A stretch of DNA of 64,000 nt, from positions 124,001-188,000 of the forward strand of contig NZ_OZ035006.1 in the NCBI RefSeq assembly GCF_964031115.1. The letters are read 5' to 3'. The translations under genes and the position numbers were made by a program. The first letter of the stretch is position 1, and each line of letters begins with the position of its first letter. Of the stretch, positions 43,338-54,139 are shown piece after piece. The notes beneath the pieces are model-generated. The model was given only the letters and a program-made list of their open reading frames with translations. It searched no databases and was not told the DNA's origin. This DNA is from Spiroplasma endosymbiont of Clivina fossor (GTDB lineage: Bacteria > Bacillota_I > Bacilli_A > Mycoplasmatales > Nriv7).

Positions 43338-44708
43338 GTGATAACAACCATTAAAAGATTTTATCGTAATAATAAAGATATTTTATTAAAATTAGCTTTT
43401 ACATTATTGGTTTTATTTATTATTCGTTTGGGAGCATTAATTACTGTTCCAGGGGTTAATATAAATAAAAATCTTAATGAATCTAATAAGGATTCAAGAG
43501 AATTTTTTAATTTGATTGCAATGTTAGGTGGAGGCTCTATTGATCGATTTTCACTTTTCGCTTTAGGGTTATCGCCATACATTACTGCTTCTATTATTGT
43601 CCAATTATTATCTACTGATTTAGTTCCAGGATTATCTCGTTGAGCTAAATCAGGAGAAAAAGGGAAACGAAAATTAGATTCATTAACTAAATGATTAACA
43701 TTGCCATTTGGTATTATGCAAGGTTTTGCGACAATTATGACCTTGGCACAACAAAAAATTATTAGTCTTAAATGGCAAGAAGCAGATGCTGGAAATATTG
43801 CTACATCAGCAGTGTTTTATTATATTTTGGTACCAACACTGCTTTTGGGAGGAACATTCTTAATTCTTTGACTAGCTGATCAAATTACAATTCGTGGAAT
43901 TGGTAATGGTGTTTCTTTAGTTATTTTTGCTGGAATTGCTTCTAGTTTACCATTTAATATTGCTAAAACTTTTCAATTTTGAGTTGGTGGTCAAAGTGAA
44001 GCAATAGTTGTTTTTAGTGGGTTTTTAAAGTTTTTACTTTATATGGTTGGATTTCTTTTAGTAATTTTAATGGTTGTATTCTTTGCTGAATCAGAAAGAA
44101 GAATTCCGATTCAACAGACGGGAAGTGGGTTAGCGTTAAAAAGTGAAAAAGCACCGTATTTGCCGTTAAAAATTAATTCGGCTGGTGTCATTCCCGTGAT
44201 TTTTGCTTCAGCAATTATAACAGCACCTTTAACAATTGCCCAAATTGTTAAAGCTAATAATCCCGAAGGGACAGGGTTTACTAATTTTACTGAGACTTAT
44301 TTGGCATTAGATTCATGGTCAGGAATGAGCATTTTTGCGATTTTAATTATTCTCTTTACTTTCTTATATTCTCAAATACAAATTAATCCTGAACAAATGG
44401 CAGAGAATTTTCAAAAGAATGGCACATTTATTCCTGGAATTCAACCAGGAAAAGAAACTGAGAAATATATTAAATCAACTTTAAATCGTTTAAGTGTTGT
44501 TGGTAGTATCTTTTTAGCTTTTGTTGCCATATTGCCAACATTAATTTCTAAATTAACAAATTTACCGCCAATGTTAGCGATTGGTGGAACAGGAGTTATT
44601 ATTATGGTTGGTGTTGCAATTGAAGTTATTCGTCAAGTTCAAGGACATCTGACGCAACAATCTTATATTCAATTTAAAAGGGATGAAAATCAAAGTAAAA
44701 ATATATGA
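43338..44708 (+). CDS. secY: SecY preprotein translocase subunit
   Basis: 456 residues with ten predicted membrane helices. [18 protein letters not shown] (TM2 and pore), [19 protein letters not shown] and [19 protein letters not shown] are SecY signatures. It forms the protein-conducting channel with SecE/SecG. The start is GTG 43338 behind GAGGTGAT. Five or more UGA-Trp codons are present. adk follows after 21 bp. Confidence 0.96.
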
Positions 44709-44729
44709 TAAAAGAGAGTGGTATTTAAA

Positions 44730-45371
44730 ATGAATTTAATCTTTTTAGGAGCACCCGGAAGTGGTAAAGGAACTCAGTCACAAAAGTTATGTGAGGCATA
44801 CCGTTTGATACATTTATCAACAGGAGATATTATTCGTCAAGCGATAAGAAATAATTCACCATTGGGATTAAAAACTAAAGAATATTTAGATGCAGGAAAA
44901 TTAGTACCCGATGAACAAGTCATTAATCTTGTCCGAGAAACCATTGATAATTTAAGTGAAAACTTTATTCTTGATGGTTTTCCAAGAACGCTTAAACAAG
45001 TGCATGCATTGCAAGAGATTTTAGAAAAAAAAGAACAACAAATTGATTTTGTTATTTATTTAGAAGCTGACTTAGAACATTTAATTGATCGGATTACTAA
45101 TCGCTTAGTTTGTCCGACTTGTAATCGAACATATAGCAAATTAATTAATAAACCTAAAATTGCGATGCAATGTGATGATGATGATGCATCATTAATTCAG
45201 CGCGATGATGATACGAAAGAAAAAGCTAAAATTAGAATTCAAACTTATTTAAATGAGACTTTACCTTTAGTAGAGTATTATCAAGAAGAAAACTTATTAC
45301 ATGTTGTTGATGCTAATCAGTCAAGTAAATTAGTATTTAATGGTATTAAAAGTATTTTAGATAGTGTGTAA
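44730..45371 (+). CDS. adk: adenylate kinase
   Basis: 213 residues. P-loop GAPGSGKGTQ, the AMP-site FILDGFPRT and LID entry DRITNRLVCP identify it. The LID carries CPTC followed by a third Cys and an Asp in QCDDDD, a three-Cys/one-Asp type of zinc site. It balances ATP, ADP and AMP. ATG 44730 is preferred over GTG 44718. Confidence 0.95.
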   Translation: MNLIFLGAPGSGKGTQSQKLCEAYRLIHLSTGDIIRQAIRNNSPLGLKTKEYLDAGKLVPDEQVINLVRETIDNLSENFILDGFPRTLKQVHALQEILEKKEQQIDFVIYLEADLEHLIDRITNRLVCPTCNRTYSKLINKPKIAMQCDDDDASLIQRDDDTKEKAKIRIQTYLNETLPLVEYYQEENLLHVVDANQSSKLVFNGIKSILDSV

Positions 45372-45376
45372 AATAA

Positions 45377-46150
45377 ATGGTTACTGTTAAAAGTGAATTG
45401 GAAATTAAAGCAATGCGTGCTGCGGGAAAAGTAGTTGCTAAAATGTTAGCTGAAGTTAAAAAGGCAATTATTCCCGGAATAAAAAAACGCGACCTTGATA
45501 TAATAGCAGCCAGAGTGTTAAAAGAAAATAATGCTAAAACAGCGTTTAAAGGTTATTATGGTTTTCCTAATCATATTTGTGTTTCTATTAACAATGAATT
45601 AATTCATGGAATTGCTAATAATCAAATTATTAAGACAGGTGATTTAGTATCAATTGATGCGGGTGCTGTTGTTGATGGATACTTTGCAGATGCAGCCATT
45701 ACTGTTGGTGTTGGTCAAATTAAAGCGGAATATCAAAAGTTAATTACTGTAACGGAAGAAGCCTTAAATAAGGCAATAGCAATTATTGCTCCGGGTGTTA
45801 GAATTGGTACTATTGGGGCAACAATTCAACAATTTGTTGAGCAACAAGGGTATCGTTTACCAAAAAATTATACGGGGCATGGGATTGGTAAACAATTACA
45901 TGAAGAACCATATGTTCCTAATTATGGTAAATATGACTATGGTTTAAAACTAGTGGCAGGAATGACAATTTGTATTGAACCAATGGTACAAATTGGTACT
46001 GACCAAACTAGAGTTTTAGGTGATAATTGAACAGTTGTGTCCCTTGATGGTACATATTCAGCTCATTTTGAACATACAATTCTAGTAACCGCAAAGGGAT
46101 ATGAAGTTTTAACTGCTAATCCACACTCAATGGAGGAAGAAGGGAATTAA
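45377..46150 (+). CDS. map: methionine aminopeptidase
   Basis: 257 residues. GFPNHICVSINNELIHGI, then the metal ligands in LVSIDAGAVVDGYFADAA, the His in YTGHGIGKQLHEEPYVPN, Glu in CIEPMVQ and the final Glu in SAHFEHTILV. It removes initiator Met from nascent chains. The next gene starts with no gap after its TAA. Confidence 0.95.
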
Positions 46151-46384
46151 ATGGCCACCAAAGAAAAAGAAACTAAAAATATTATTGAAGTGGAAGGAAT
46201 TGTTATTGAATGTTTACCTAATACTGAGTTTAAGGTAAAATTAGAAAACAATGCGGTTATTTTAGCTCACGTTTCTGGTAAAATTCGCACGAATTTCATT
46301 AGGATTTTACCAGGTGATAAAGTAATTATTGAACTCTCTCCATATGATTTAAAACGTGGGCGAATTACTTATCGTCATAAGTAA
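46151..46384 (+). CDS. infA: translation initiation factor IF-1
   Basis: 77 residues with a short charged N-terminal addition, then [20 protein letters not shown] and the S1-like fold ending [11 protein letters not shown]. It blocks the A-site during initiation. Confidence 0.95.
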   Translation: MATKEKETKNIIEVEGIVIECLPNTEFKVKLENNAVILAHVSGKIRTNFIRILPGDKVIIELSPYDLKRGRITYRHK

Positions 46385-46410
46385 AAAAATAGTAAAAGGA
46401 GACAAATTAA

Positions 46411-46524
46411 ATGAAAGTAAGATCATCAGTTAAAAAGATTTGTGATAAATGTCAAATAATTAATAGAAAAAAATGTGTGCGAGTAATTTGTAAAACTCCA
46501 AAGCACAAACAAAGACAAGGTTAA
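46411..46524 (+). CDS. rpmJ: 50S ribosomal protein L36
   Basis: 37 residues: [20 protein letters not shown] followed by [16 protein letters not shown]. The zinc ligands are CxxC, Cys and His, the standard L36 zinc site. AAAAGGAG lies 10 bases upstream. It is too short for many gene finders. Confidence 0.95.
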   Translation: MKVRSSVKKICDKCQIINRKKCVRVICKTPKHKQRQG

Positions 46525-46540
46525 AAATAGGAGGTTAAAT

Positions 46541-46909
46541 ATGGCAAGAATAGCAGGAGTAGAAATTCCTAATAATAAAAGAATTGTTATTTCTTTAACA
46601 TATATTTATGGGATTGGTTTATCAACTTCTCAAAAAATTTTAATAGTCTGTAATATTAGTGAAAGTACTCGTGTTAACCAATTAACAGAAGAGCAACTAA
46701 CAAATATTAGAGCAGAAATATCCAAAGATTATAAAGTAGAAGGTGAGCTACGGCGTGAAACCCAATTAAATATTAAACGATTAATGGAAATTGGTTGTTA
46801 TCGTGGTATTCGTCATCGTAAAGGTTTACCAGTTCATGGTCAATCTACTAAACAAAATGCCAGAACAAAAAGAGATCGCAGACAAACAGTTGCTAATAAG
46901 AAAAAATAG
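46541..46909 (+). CDS. rpsM: 30S ribosomal protein S13
   Basis: 122 residues: [33 protein letters not shown], then [20 protein letters not shown]. It bridges the 30S head and 50S. Confidence 0.96.
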   Translation: MARIAGVEIPNNKRIVISLTYIYGIGLSTSQKILIVCNISESTRVNQLTEEQLTNIRAEISKDYKVEGELRRETQLNIKRLMEIGCYRGIRHRKGLPVHGQSTKQNARTKRDRRQTVANKKK

Positions 46910-46927
46910 TAAGAAGTGGAGGTAAAC

Positions 46928-47320
46928 ATGATGGCAAAAATAGAAAAAGTTGCAAAGAAAAGACAAAAAAAGAATATTTTAAAAGGAATCTCCCATATTC
47001 ATTCAACATTTAACAATACAATTGTAACAATGACTGATGAATTAGGCAATGTTATTGCTTGATGTGCGGCTGGTGCAATTGGTTTTAAAGGAACAAAGAA
47101 ATCAACCCCTTATGCTGCACAAATGGTAGCAGAACGAGTTGCTAAGGCATCAATGGAACATGGAATGAGAACGATTGAAGTTCAGTGTAAAGGACCTGGT
47201 CCTGGAAGAGATGCTGCTGTTAGAAGCTTACAAGCAGCTGGTTTGGAAATTACAAGTATTAAAGATGTAACACCAATTCCTCATAATGGATGTCGTCCCC
47301 CTAAAAGGCCAAGAGGTTAA
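46928..47320 (+). CDS. rpsK: 30S ribosomal protein S11
   Basis: 130 residues: [53 protein letters not shown] and the end [17 protein letters not shown]-Trp is in NVIAWCAAG. GGAGGTAAAC lies upstream of two adjacent ATGs. Confidence 0.96.
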
Positions 47321-47323
47321 TAA

Positions 47324-48274
47324 ATGAAACAATTTGTTAGACCAAATTTTAAATTACAAACTGAAAGTACTAGTAAAAATTTCGGTTGCTTCATAGTAGA
47401 ACCATTAGAAAGAGGATTTGGTAATACTATTGGTAACGCTTTACGAAGAACTTTATTAGCAGCAACACCGGGAGCTTCAATTTATGGTGTTGATATTAAA
47501 GGAGCTAGTCATGAGTTTTCAACAATTAAAGGGGTTGTTGAAAATGTTGCTCAAATTATTTTAAATTTAAAAGGTATTATTTTAAAAATTGATAGTACTG
47601 TTTTTAAAGAAGAAGAAAGTGTTTCACTAAAAGTAGATGCGGTAGCTGGTGAAGTATTAGCTTCAATGATTGTTTGTCCGTTAGGAGTTGAAATATTAAA
47701 TGGTGATTATTTAATTGCTACTGTTGCTAAAGGTGGTAAATTAGAAATGACAATGTATGCTCAAAATTCTCGTGGTTATAAATCATTTGATGATAATAAA
47801 CGCTTAATTACTAATATTGGGATTATTCCTATGGATTCTAATTATTCACCAATTGTTAATGTTAAATATAGTGTTGAATCAACTAAAGTTGGAAAAAGTG
47901 CTGATTTAGAGCAATTAGTTTTAGAATTAACAACTGATGGTTCTGTTACTCCTGTAGAAGCAATTGCGATTGCTGCGAAGATTTTAATTGCTCATTTAGA
48001 ACATTTTGTTAGTTTAAGTGAGCAAGCACAATCATTAGAAATTATTTCTATTTCTGAAAAACAAGAAACAGATGAATTAGAAAAACCGATTGAAGAATTA
48101 GACTTAACGGTGCGTTCATATAATTGTTTAAAACGAGCAGAAATTGTTACGATTCGTGATTTAACTGATAAAACAGAAAATGATATTTTAGCAACGAAAA
48201 ATTTAGGAAGAAAATCCTTTAATGAAATTAAAGAGAAATTATTAGCATTAGGGCTAACTTTTAAACGAGAATAA
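47324..48274 (+). CDS. rpoA: RNA polymerase alpha subunit
   Basis: 316 residues. The N-terminal domain has PLERGFGNTIGNALRRTLL and EFSTIKGVVENVAQIILNLK for dimerisation. The C-terminal domain has ELDLTVRSYNCLKRAEI and LATKNLGRKSFNEIKEKL, which contact UP elements and regulators. Length is normal. Confidence 0.97.
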   Translation: MKQFVRPNFKLQTESTSKNFGCFIVEPLERGFGNTIGNALRRTLLAATPGASIYGVDIKGASHEFSTIKGVVENVAQIILNLKGIILKIDSTVFKEEESVSLKVDAVAGEVLASMIVCPLGVEILNGDYLIATVAKGGKLEMTMYAQNSRGYKSFDDNKRLITNIGIIPMDSNYSPIVNVKYSVESTKVGKSADLEQLVLELTTDGSVTPVEAIAIAAKILIAHLEHFVSLSEQAQSLEIISISEKQETDELEKPIEELDLTVRSYNCLKRAEIVTIRDLTDKTENDILATKNLGRKSFNEIKEKLLALGLTFKRE

Positions 48275-48295
48275 AAGGAGGAACACAGAGAGAAT

Positions 48296-48655
48296 ATGTC
48301 ATTTATTCAAAAACGCGGTAAGAATACTAGCTGAAGACAAGGATTAATGCGTAATTTAGCAACAGAATTAGTTGTTCATGAAAGATTGCTTGTAACTGAA
48401 AAACGCGCTAAAGAATTAAGAAAAACAATTGATAAATTAATTACCTTAGCAAAAAGACAAGATTTGCATGCTAGAAGACAAGCATCAAGTATTTTACGAA
48501 ATATTGATGTTAATGAAACAGAAACAGTTTTACAAAAATTATTTACTGATATTGCTAAGCGATATAATGAAAGATCGGGTGGCTATACGAGACTTTTAAA
48601 AACTGATGACCGTAAAGGCGATAATGCACCAATGGTTTATATTGAATTAGTTTAA
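48296..48655 (+). CDS. rplQ: 50S ribosomal protein L17
   Basis: 119 residues: [40 protein letters not shown] and [19 protein letters not shown]. Last gene of the operon, 21 bp after rpoA and with AAAAGGAGG upstream. Confidence 0.95.
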
Positions 48656-48670
48656 ATAATAAATTCGATT

Positions 48671-48702
48671 AATAACCTCAATAAATACTGAGGTTATTTT
48701 TG
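48671..48702 (+). terminator. terminator of the ribosomal operon
   Basis: AATAACCTCA - 8-nt loop - TGAGGTTATT followed by TTTT. It is about 15 bp after the rplQ stop; phage sequence begins 20 bp later. Confidence 0.88.
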
Positions 48703-48721
48703 TTGTTGCAATATATGAGGA

Positions 48722-49221
48722 CGCATAAAGTTTTGTTAGGTAGGAAAATATTTGAATAAGTATTAAGGCAGTCAGTAATGACTGTCTTTTTATTTTATAA
48801 GGTGTTAAAAATTTGTTCTTTGAAAATTAAATACAAGTGAATTAATAATGTTGGTATGTATTAAAGCACGATAAATTGTGGGTAGTCACCATAACCAAAA
48901 GAAGTTTACCAGTTAGTAGATAACACCCTATTAGCTATAGCAATTTGTTTCGTTTTGCAATAAAAAAATGAATGGGTGGATTTCCTAAAAATATACACGC
49001 TATTAAATTAGTTCCAAGGGCAGGATGCGGATGTTAAAGTGTAGAAATTTCTATATATAGGGGTATGCTAAGTTTAAAATTATTAAAATCTTTATCTAAT
49101 AAAAAAAAAAAAAAAACAAAATTTAATAACAAAGCTTGTTAAACACTTAAATCTGCGATATATAAGTGTTTAAAAAACTAAGTTAACTAACTTAGTTTAT
49201 CTATAAGAAAGGTAATTTATT
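48722..49221 (+). other. plectrovirus non-coding region, copy 2
   Basis: 500 bp without a gene. The terminator-type hairpin at 48767-48793 and the TTAACTAA palindrome near 49180-49200 match copy 1. A long A-run (about 49100-49118) is expanded relative to copy 1. Confidence 0.6.
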
Positions 49222-49548
49222 ATGAAAAACATTGAAAACATTTTCTTAAATACTAAAAAATATCTCTTAAAAGAAACGCAAAACGCAATGCTTATTAAAG
49301 CATCAAAAATACCGTGATTTAATGAACAAATATGCATTTGGTTTCCAAAACGATTTGTTTATAAAGGAAAATACGAAAATTCAATTTGTATTGGAATAAT
49401 AAAAGATAGTAAATATCAAGTAATCTCAATTAATCAAAAAGAAAAAGAAACCAAATTAATTAAGGGACAAGAATTATTAGGCTTCTTCATTGCCAAAAAA
49501 GAAAACAACAAAAAAGATATAAATTATAATTATTTTAAAGGAGCTTAA
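49222..49548 (+). CDS. plectrovirus 108-aa protein, copy 2
   Basis: Intact homologue of 3387-3713, with a few substitutions (KASKIPW, EQICIWFPK, AKKENNKK). Same length and start context. Confidence 0.7.
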
Positions 49549-49550
49549 AA

Positions 49551-49772
49551 ATGAATATTGCGATTGGAATAATATTTATTATCATTTGCATAATGCTATT
49601 GGCATATTTTGCTTATAAAATTTATGCCAAAATAAAAATTAGAATTAAATATAAAAATGCCATTAAAAATAATACTGGTAATTTTACAAAAGACGAAAAA
49701 GTATTTATTGCCCGCTTTGAAGAATGAGTTAAAGCTCCTAATTCAAAAGAAAATAATGAGAATAAAAAATAA
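49551..49772 (+). CDS. plectrovirus small membrane protein, 73 aa, intact copy
   Basis: One N-terminal helix (AIGIIFIIICIMLLAYFAY), a basic stretch and a charged tail (FIARFEEWVKAPNSKENNEN). It shows the undamaged form of the gene that IS1595 A1 splits in fragment 1. Confidence 0.68.
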
Positions 49773-49934
49773 TGTTTTGAAAAATTATTATGGAATTTTT
49801 AGAACTGTTTGTTCCGATAGAAAAAAATGCCTGCACAAGTTGCGTTTATTGCCGGATTAATTATTATCATTACTTTTTTTCGCACTAATTTCAATTATGT
49901 ATTTACCAATAAAAATGATTTTTGGGAGATAAAA
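49772..49934 (+). pseudogene. plectrovirus 53-aa membrane protein, frameshifted copy
   Basis: The first codons match 5091-5252, but an extra A (in GAAAAAAATGCC) and loss of bases before CGCAC shift the frame in and around the membrane helix. The end GGGAGATAA is conserved. Confidence 0.65.
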
Positions 49935-49935
49935 A

Positions 49936-50166
49936 ATGACAATAAACTTAAAGGAATTTAATTGAGAACAAATTAAACAAACTTTCTGAGATTTATTTAT
50001 TCAAATTACAACTATTCCGGCTCATATTAGTGGTGGCAAAGAAATTGATTTAACCCAAAAAACACTTTGGCTTTTAATAGCAAACATTGCTTTTTGATTC
50101 TTGACAGCAATTATGGTGTGATTTATTCTAATGCTACTTTGAAAAACCATATCGGCATTTAGATAG
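49936..50166 (+). CDS. plectrovirus 76-aa membrane protein, copy 2
   Basis: Same length as 5256-5486; differences are mainly conservative (TQKTLWLLIANI for TKAPLWFLIANI). The hydrophobic hairpin is kept. Confidence 0.65.
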
Positions 50167-50177
50167 AAACAAAACTA

Positions 50178-50312
50178 ATGTCGCGAAGTTACATTGTGAT
50201 GCATTCACAAAGAAATTCAAAATTAATTAGGAAAAAATACAATCGTGTTAACGATAATCGTGGTTTTAACAAATTTAAGAAAAACTTTGAATATAAATGA
50301 TGAATGTTTTAA
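50178..50312 (+). CDS. plectrovirus basic 44-aa protein, copy 2
   Basis: Same length as 5498-5632 and same basic pattern (KLIRKKYNRVNDNRGFNKF). Ends in two UGA-Trp then MF. Confidence 0.6.
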
Positions 50313-50331
50313 AAAGAAAGGAGGTGATTAT

Positions 50332-50574
50332 ATGATTGGAACTTTCTTAGCCGATGCACCAGCAGTAACAAAAATAACAGCTAGTGATGCGATGACTAAA
50401 TTGTGAAATGCGATTATAACAGCGTTTACTAAAATGTGAGAAATTATTGCTGTTAATATGCCACAAGTCGGTAACTTCTTTGCTGACTACTGAATCTTCA
50501 TTTTTCCATTTATTTTGGCAATATTCTTTATTTGCTTTAAAATGTTTGAAAAATTACTTGGAGCAGTACGCTAA
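50332..50574 (+). CDS. plectrovirus major coat-type protein, copy 2
   Basis: 80 residues. Relative to copy 1 it has a VTK insertion near residue 12 (DAPAVTKITASDAM) and ends GAVR rather than GAVC. The membrane helix is unchanged. AAAGGAGGTGATTAT gives a stronger ribosome-binding site than in copy 1. Confidence 0.68.
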
Positions 50575-50598
50575 CAAAAAAATAAAGTGAGGTGCAAG

Positions 50599-51543
50599 AT
50601 GAAATTTTGCAAATGAGTAATAGAAAAAAATAACCATTTTATTGAATTAAATCGCACCTCATTTTTAATTTTATGACATTGAGGAGCAATTTGATACATT
50701 TACAACGGTTATTTTAAAAACATTGTGAACTATTTATTTTTAGCAGGTTGTATTTTAATTTTCATTTTTAAAATCAGTAATTTAACACAAATTAACAAAG
50801 TTATTAATTTCTTAAAAAATTCACCGTTAAATATTGTGATTGGTTCATTAGGAACTGGAAAAACGGCCTTTCTAGTATACGCATCAAAATTACTAAAAAA
50901 GAAGAAATATCATATCGCATCAACCTTTCCATTACTAGAAACCCAAAAATTAAGTTTAGGGCATATGGGATTATTAGACTTTGATTATCCCGTATTGCCA
51001 GACAAAACCTTACTTTTGTGAGATGAAACCAATTTATTTTTAGAAGGAACTGACTGAGAAAAAAATAATACCAAAAACGAAGAAACCGGTATCCAAGAAT
51101 ATTTTGCTCTGGCACGCCATTTCGGTCATATTGTGCTCGCTAGCGGTCAAAGAGATAAACATATTTGAGTTAAAGTTCGTGATATTGCCAATAATGTGAT
51201 TGTGGGAATTCGTAAAAAACCCGTTAATATTTTTCGCCCCTACTTAAAAGTCATTTATGGTACCTTTACGAGCATTGAAGAATATGAACGCTGACGAAAC
51301 ACCTTAATTGATGCTAAAAATAGTAAAAAAGGTCGTCGCATTAAATACCGTGATATCCCTGAACTTGATATTTATTTTTTTAAACTAAAAATTCCTCTAC
51401 CAATATTAAACACTTACAATTCTTTTTATCTAGCATTTTTAAGAGATTACTTAAATTCAAAAGTAAATCCTGACTATGAAGATAAATATTATAACTGACA
51501 CAGCAATTGATTTAGAAGACTTAAAATACTTAAAAATGGATAA
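50599..51543 (+). CDS. Zot/pI-like phage assembly ATPase, C-terminus frameshifted
   Basis: 314 codons. N-terminal membrane helix, Walker A GSLGTGKTAF, Walker B-like LLLWDETN and the following LARHFGHIVLASGQRDKHI are intact. After residue 297 an extra A (TATTATAACTGAC against TACTATACTGAT) shifts the frame. The normal end, DLEDLEYLKMDKFSKFL, is replaced by about 17 unrelated residues. The membrane-bound ATPase core may still fold. Compare the split copy at 5913-9381. Confidence 0.82.
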
Positions 51544-51607
51544 ATTTAGCAAATTTTTAAGAAAAATGAAAGAAAAGGAATAATAAAAAACGGAAAATCT
51601 TGCAAAA

Positions 51608-51910
51608 ATGGCCGACTTTCTCGCCCAAATGCTTTATAAAGTTTTTGATTTAATTTGAAGTCTTGAAGTACCAGGAACAAAAATTCAACTAATATTTCCT
51701 TTATTCTTAATGCTTGCTGTAGAATTTCTTATGGCAATTATTCTTGGATTTGGTAGTCAACAAGTTAATTTAGAAAAACAACGCCGATATGCCGTTAAAA
51801 ATAGTGGTCGTTTAAGTGCGTGAGGAAAAGTTAAAAAACAAATACAACCAATAAATCCAAATAAAATTAATTGAAAACAAAGAAATAAAAAAACAAAACA
51901 AGGTAACTAA
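51608..51910 (+). CDS. plectrovirus membrane protein, 100 aa
   Basis: One strong membrane helix (IFPLFLMLAVEFLMAIILGF) followed by a long Lys/Arg-rich cytoplasmic tail (QINPNK-type repeats). Two UGA-Trp in the tail. Its stop overlaps the next ATG (TAATG). This position, after the assembly ATPase, suits a coat or assembly protein. Confidence 0.6.
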
Positions 51911-52161
51911 TGATGTTTAAACTAATTATTATTTTTATCTTAATAACTGTTCTTGGATTATTAGCTGGTAGTCATTTTGAAACTTTAACGAACTATATTA
52001 GCGAGGGCCTTGCCAATTTTAAAAAGTTTATTACTAGCAATTTAACAATTTTAGAATTATTTAAACCAATGGCACGAACATTTTCTCAACATCCAATCTT
52101 TACCATTCTTGGTGTCACTTGTGTACTTATTGCCTTATTTATTGTGATTAAAGGACGATAA
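51910..52161 (+). CDS. plectrovirus membrane protein, 83 aa
   Basis: N-terminal helix (LIIIFILITVLGLLAG) and C-terminal helix (HPIFTILGVTCVLIALFIVI) flank a short loop. Probably a virion or assembly membrane component. Translationally coupled to the preceding gene. Confidence 0.6.
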   Translation: MMFKLIIIFILITVLGLLAGSHFETLTNYISEGLANFKKFITSNLTILELFKPMARTFSQHPIFTILGVTCVLIALFIVIKGR

Positions 52162-52182
52162 AAATATGAAAGGAGAATTAAA

Positions 52183-52577
52183 ATGAAAAAACTTTTAGTA
52201 AAAATTATTTAAAAAAGATAATTCAAAAGAAAAAATGCCATTAAAATTAAGAATTAAAAATTCTTTTAAAAAGCAGTGGTTAAAAATAGTTATTAAGTAT
52301 CATTTTCATTTTTATAAGCTTATTGATTTGTGCATTAACAGCAATCGATATTAAATGAATAACTGGAACAAGTAACGAATTTAATGATTTTATGAATAAA
52401 CAGATGGTTGATTTCTTCGGCAAGTTCAATAGTGGTATTATGCTAGCAGGAATATTTGTTTTTTGATGAGGCGGAGCAATATATTTTGCAATTAAATTGG
52501 AAAAATTAATCCGCTTGATTATTCAAAAAATTAAAGCAAAAAAAGCCTTAAAAAATGAAATCACACAAACTCATTAA
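52183..52577 (+). pseudogene. plectrovirus membrane protein, two frameshifts
   Basis: Starts MKKLLVK behind AAAGGAGAA, then frameshifts near 52208 (extra T) and again near 52290. The restored reading gives KMPLKLRIKNSFKKQW, then SIIFIFISLLICALTA, an NDFMNKQMVDFFGKF loop and a second helix IMLAGIFVFWWGGAIYF. Two membrane segments in all. Confidence 0.6.
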
Positions 52578-52827
52578 TTCTTTTAAAAAATATTGATGGA
52601 GAATTTTACCTTACATTTTTATGATTACTATCTTTTTCATTCCATTTTTAAAATTGGAAATTAATGATTTGAAATTATTATATGAAAAATTTGAAGCATT
52701 GATTTCACTTATGATACTAGGATATTTAGATATATGCATTACAATAGCTGTAATTATAAATTGTGGTATTGAGTGACTTATTAAAAAAATCAAAACTAAA
52801 AGAACAATAAAAAATAAAATATTTTAA
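52555..52827 (+). CDS. plectrovirus membrane protein, 90 aa
   Basis: Overlaps the end of the preceding gene by 23 bp. Basic N-terminus (KSHKLINSFKKYWWRILP), two helices (YIFMITIFFIPFLKL and LDICITIAVIINCGIEW), basic tail. It resembles the preceding gene's layout and may be a duplicate of it. Confidence 0.55.
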
Positions 52828-52842
52828 AAAGGAGTGATAAAA

Positions 52843-53259
52843 ATGTTTATGAAAATATTTACCGTATTAATTATCAGTTTTAATAACATTTTTACCATTC
52901 CACAAAACATTAATAATGACAAAACAACATCACAACTAATTAGAAATAAAAGACAAAGTAATGAAACTACGAATTTACTTTATCAAAAGCAAGAATTAAT
53001 TGAATGTGAGACGGATTTAGACAAAATTTTAGTATAGCCTTAAGTGAATTTGATAAAAATGAAAGCGGATTAAATAAATTACCAATTGATTTTAAAAATA
53101 CATTGGCTATGAAAAATAGTTATATTTATTTAGATGAAGAAGGAATAAGCACATTAAAAACTGATAATCTTGGAAGAAACGGCAACTTAAAAGTAACAAA
53201 TATCAAAGGTAAAATAATTACAACACGGAATTTTTATAATTGATTAGAATTTAATTTTC
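52843..53259 (+). pseudogene. large plectrovirus secreted protein, N-terminal part
   Basis: A signal peptide (MFMKIFTVLIISFNNIF) is followed by a polar region with the motif LIRNKRQSNE near residue 40. A frameshift near 53025 ends it at 53037. The other frame continues ALSEFDKNESGLNKLPI through GISTLKTDNLGRNGNL to the IS256 end at 53260. In filamentous phages the large secreted protein mediates host adsorption, which is the likely role here. Confidence 0.6.
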
Positions 53260-54139
53260 GAGCCTGTCCAAAATTCTGTGTCTCGATAATTCATTCTGAA
53301 TTATACTTAAAAGAAGGAGAACAGAAAATGACAAAAAAAATAAAAAAAGAACCTGACGCAATTGATAAAGTTGTTGATTATTTTTTAGAAAATATTGATA
53401 ATCCACAAGATTTATTTAAAGGCAATACTATTTTTCAGGAATTTACCAAAAAATTAACTGAACGAATGTTAAATACGGAAATTAAAGATTATCTTGAAAC
53501 TGATGAGAATCATAATAAAAGAAATGGCAACACACAAAAAACCATTATTACTAAAAATGGTTCAATCGCAATTGATGTACCAAGAGATCGAAATAGTACT
53601 TTTGAACCAGTAATTATTCCGAAAAGACAAAGAAGATTTGATAACTTTGATCAAAAAGTAATTTCTTTATATGCAAGAGGAATGACAATTTCTGATATCA
53701 AAGCACAATTGCAAGAATTCTATCACGGAGCAGAAATTTCAGAAAGTTTAATTAGTCAAATAACTGATGATGTTATTGAAGAAGTTAAAATGTGACAAAC
53801 TAAACCTTTAGAGAAGATTTATCCGATTGTTTATTTTGATTGTATTGTTGTTAAAGTAAAGCAAGATAAACGAATAATAAATAAAGCAGTTTATCTTGCC
53901 TTAGGAATTAATTTAGATGGTTTAAAAGATATTTTAGGAATGTGAATTAGTGAGAATGAGGGAGCCAAATTTTGACTTAATAATCTTACGGAAATGAAAA
54001 ATCGTGGGTTACAAGATATTCTTGTTGCTTGTAGTGATAATTTAACTGGGATGTCTGATGCAATAGAAGCTGTTTTCCCAAAAACACAGCATCAATTATG
54101 CATTGTTCATCAAATTCGCAATAGTTTAAAATTTGTTCC
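53260..54139 (+). mobile_element. IS256-family element, copy C3, truncated
   Basis: The left end GAGCCTGTCC is present but the right third is missing. At 54140 sequence identical to the end of the 119-bp repeat begins. About 450 bp of the element, with the C-terminal transposase domain and right inverted repeat, are lost. Confidence 0.85.

Larger units (their letters stand above)
48722..53259 (+). mobile_element. plectrovirus-like prophage fragment 2
   Basis: It begins at the same phage base (CGCATAAAGTTTTG) as fragment 1 and has the same orientation. It continues further than fragment 1, adding small membrane proteins and the N-terminal part of a large secreted virion-type protein. It then stops at IS256 copy C3. 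Several genes have single-base frameshifts, so it is probably not a live virus. Confidence 0.85.
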
